A stretch of DNA of 64,000 nt from OLB4 sp002050165 (GTDB lineage Bacteria > Bacteroidota > Ignavibacteria > Tepidaquicellales > Tepidaquicellaceae): positions 70,366-134,365 of the forward strand of contig SZPC01000006.1 in assembly GCA_030263475.1 (NCBI GenBank). Reading direction: 5' to 3'. The notes under the pieces are model-generated. The model was not told the DNA's origin and did no database searches. It saw nothing but the letters and a program-made list of their open reading frames with translations. Position numbers and translations under genes: made by a program. Of the stretch, positions 63,973 through 64,000 are shown piece after piece; positions within the stretch are counted from its first letter, which is position 1; each line of letters begins with the position of its first letter.

Positions 63973-64000
63973 ATGAAAAAAGTAGCAAGAAAAAAGTTCT
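63973..64000 (+). CDS. Start of a gene cut by the right edge
   Basis: An ATG at 63973 opens a lysine-rich frame (MKKVARKKF) to the window end, preceded at a proper distance by AGAGGA, one of the better Shine-Dalgarno-like sequences here. Only nine codons are visible, so the product cannot be named; the basic start could be a signal peptide N-region. Confidence 0.4.

Noticed and set aside
1..64000. CRISPR array, insertion sequence, prophage or toxin-antitoxin locus
   Set aside because: No repeat-spacer pattern, transposase, integrase, phage structural gene or toxin-antitoxin pair was recognised on either strand.

Overview
The window reads as a stretch of chromosome from a Gram-negative, AT-rich bacterium of the Bacteroidota/Chlorobiota/Ignavibacteriota group, most likely Ignavibacteria-like. 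Supporting this are a PorZ-like type IX secretion surface protein, a lipopolysaccharide assembly set (LpxA, KdsD, LptC, an OstA-like protein), bacillithiol synthesis (BshA), an LDH-type malate dehydrogenase resembling those of green sulfur bacteria, a dnaN-recF-dciA-gyrB block and few strong Shine-Dalgarno sites. No insertion sequence, prophage, CRISPR array or integrase was seen. The assignment rests on gene content and protein resemblance read by eye, not on a search.

Layout. 1-6613 (minus strand): a tightly coupled glycan cluster (GT4, methyltransferase, GT39-like, methyltransferase-GT2 fusion, GT87) followed by the start of hflX, whose GTPase part lies off the left edge. 7032-11352: PorZ-like propeller protein, a HisA-like isomerase with unusual active-site positions, and imidazolonepropionase. 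11452-19617: bshA, an RND efflux pair, and three exported proteins (alpha/beta hydrolase, META lipoprotein, PNGase F-like glycoamidase). 19729-26582 (minus): pepA, nrnA, panB, lpxA, a polyprenyl-type GT2, and an RlmD/TrmA-type RNA methyltransferase. 26683-30900: kdsD-lptC-ostA-like, then a NamZ-type muramidase. 31222-37456: dnaN-recF-dciA-gyrB, an outer-membrane barrel and uppP. 37491-43032 (minus): a CDP-alcohol phosphatidyltransferase with its nucleotidyltransferase, a rhomboid protease, then tryptophanase and tyrosine phenol-lyase in tandem. 43265-45700 (minus): a TonB-dependent receptor. 45836-51663: nadB, M1 peptidase, GT2 and a nitrilase resembling the glutaminase domain of NAD synthetase. 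51720-54508: hrcA-grpE-dnaJ. 54623-58297 (minus): ruvA, ruvC, yebC and recJ, followed by tRNA-Leu(CAG). 58525-61606: an ABC ATPase, an unknown outer-membrane barrel and an RsbW-type kinase. 61616-63209 (minus): mdh, rpmA and rplU. 63491-64000: a truncated propeller fragment and the first codons of another gene.

How the genes fit together. Envelope construction dominates: lipid A and Kdo supply, LPS export, undecaprenyl phosphate recycling, several glycosyltransferases, a phospholipid headgroup module, a cell-wall glycosidase and a T9SS surface component. Amino-acid and protein breakdown is also well represented: M1 and M17 peptidases, histidine degradation, tryptophan and tyrosine beta-elimination, and a glycoprotein deglycosylase. 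The rest is replication, repair, ribosome and chaperone housekeeping. The least ordinary items are the PNGase F homologue with a changed acidic residue, the paired aromatic amino-acid lyases, the divergent HisA, the split NAD-synthetase-like glutaminase beside nadB, and the ABC ATPase/unknown barrel/anti-sigma trio.
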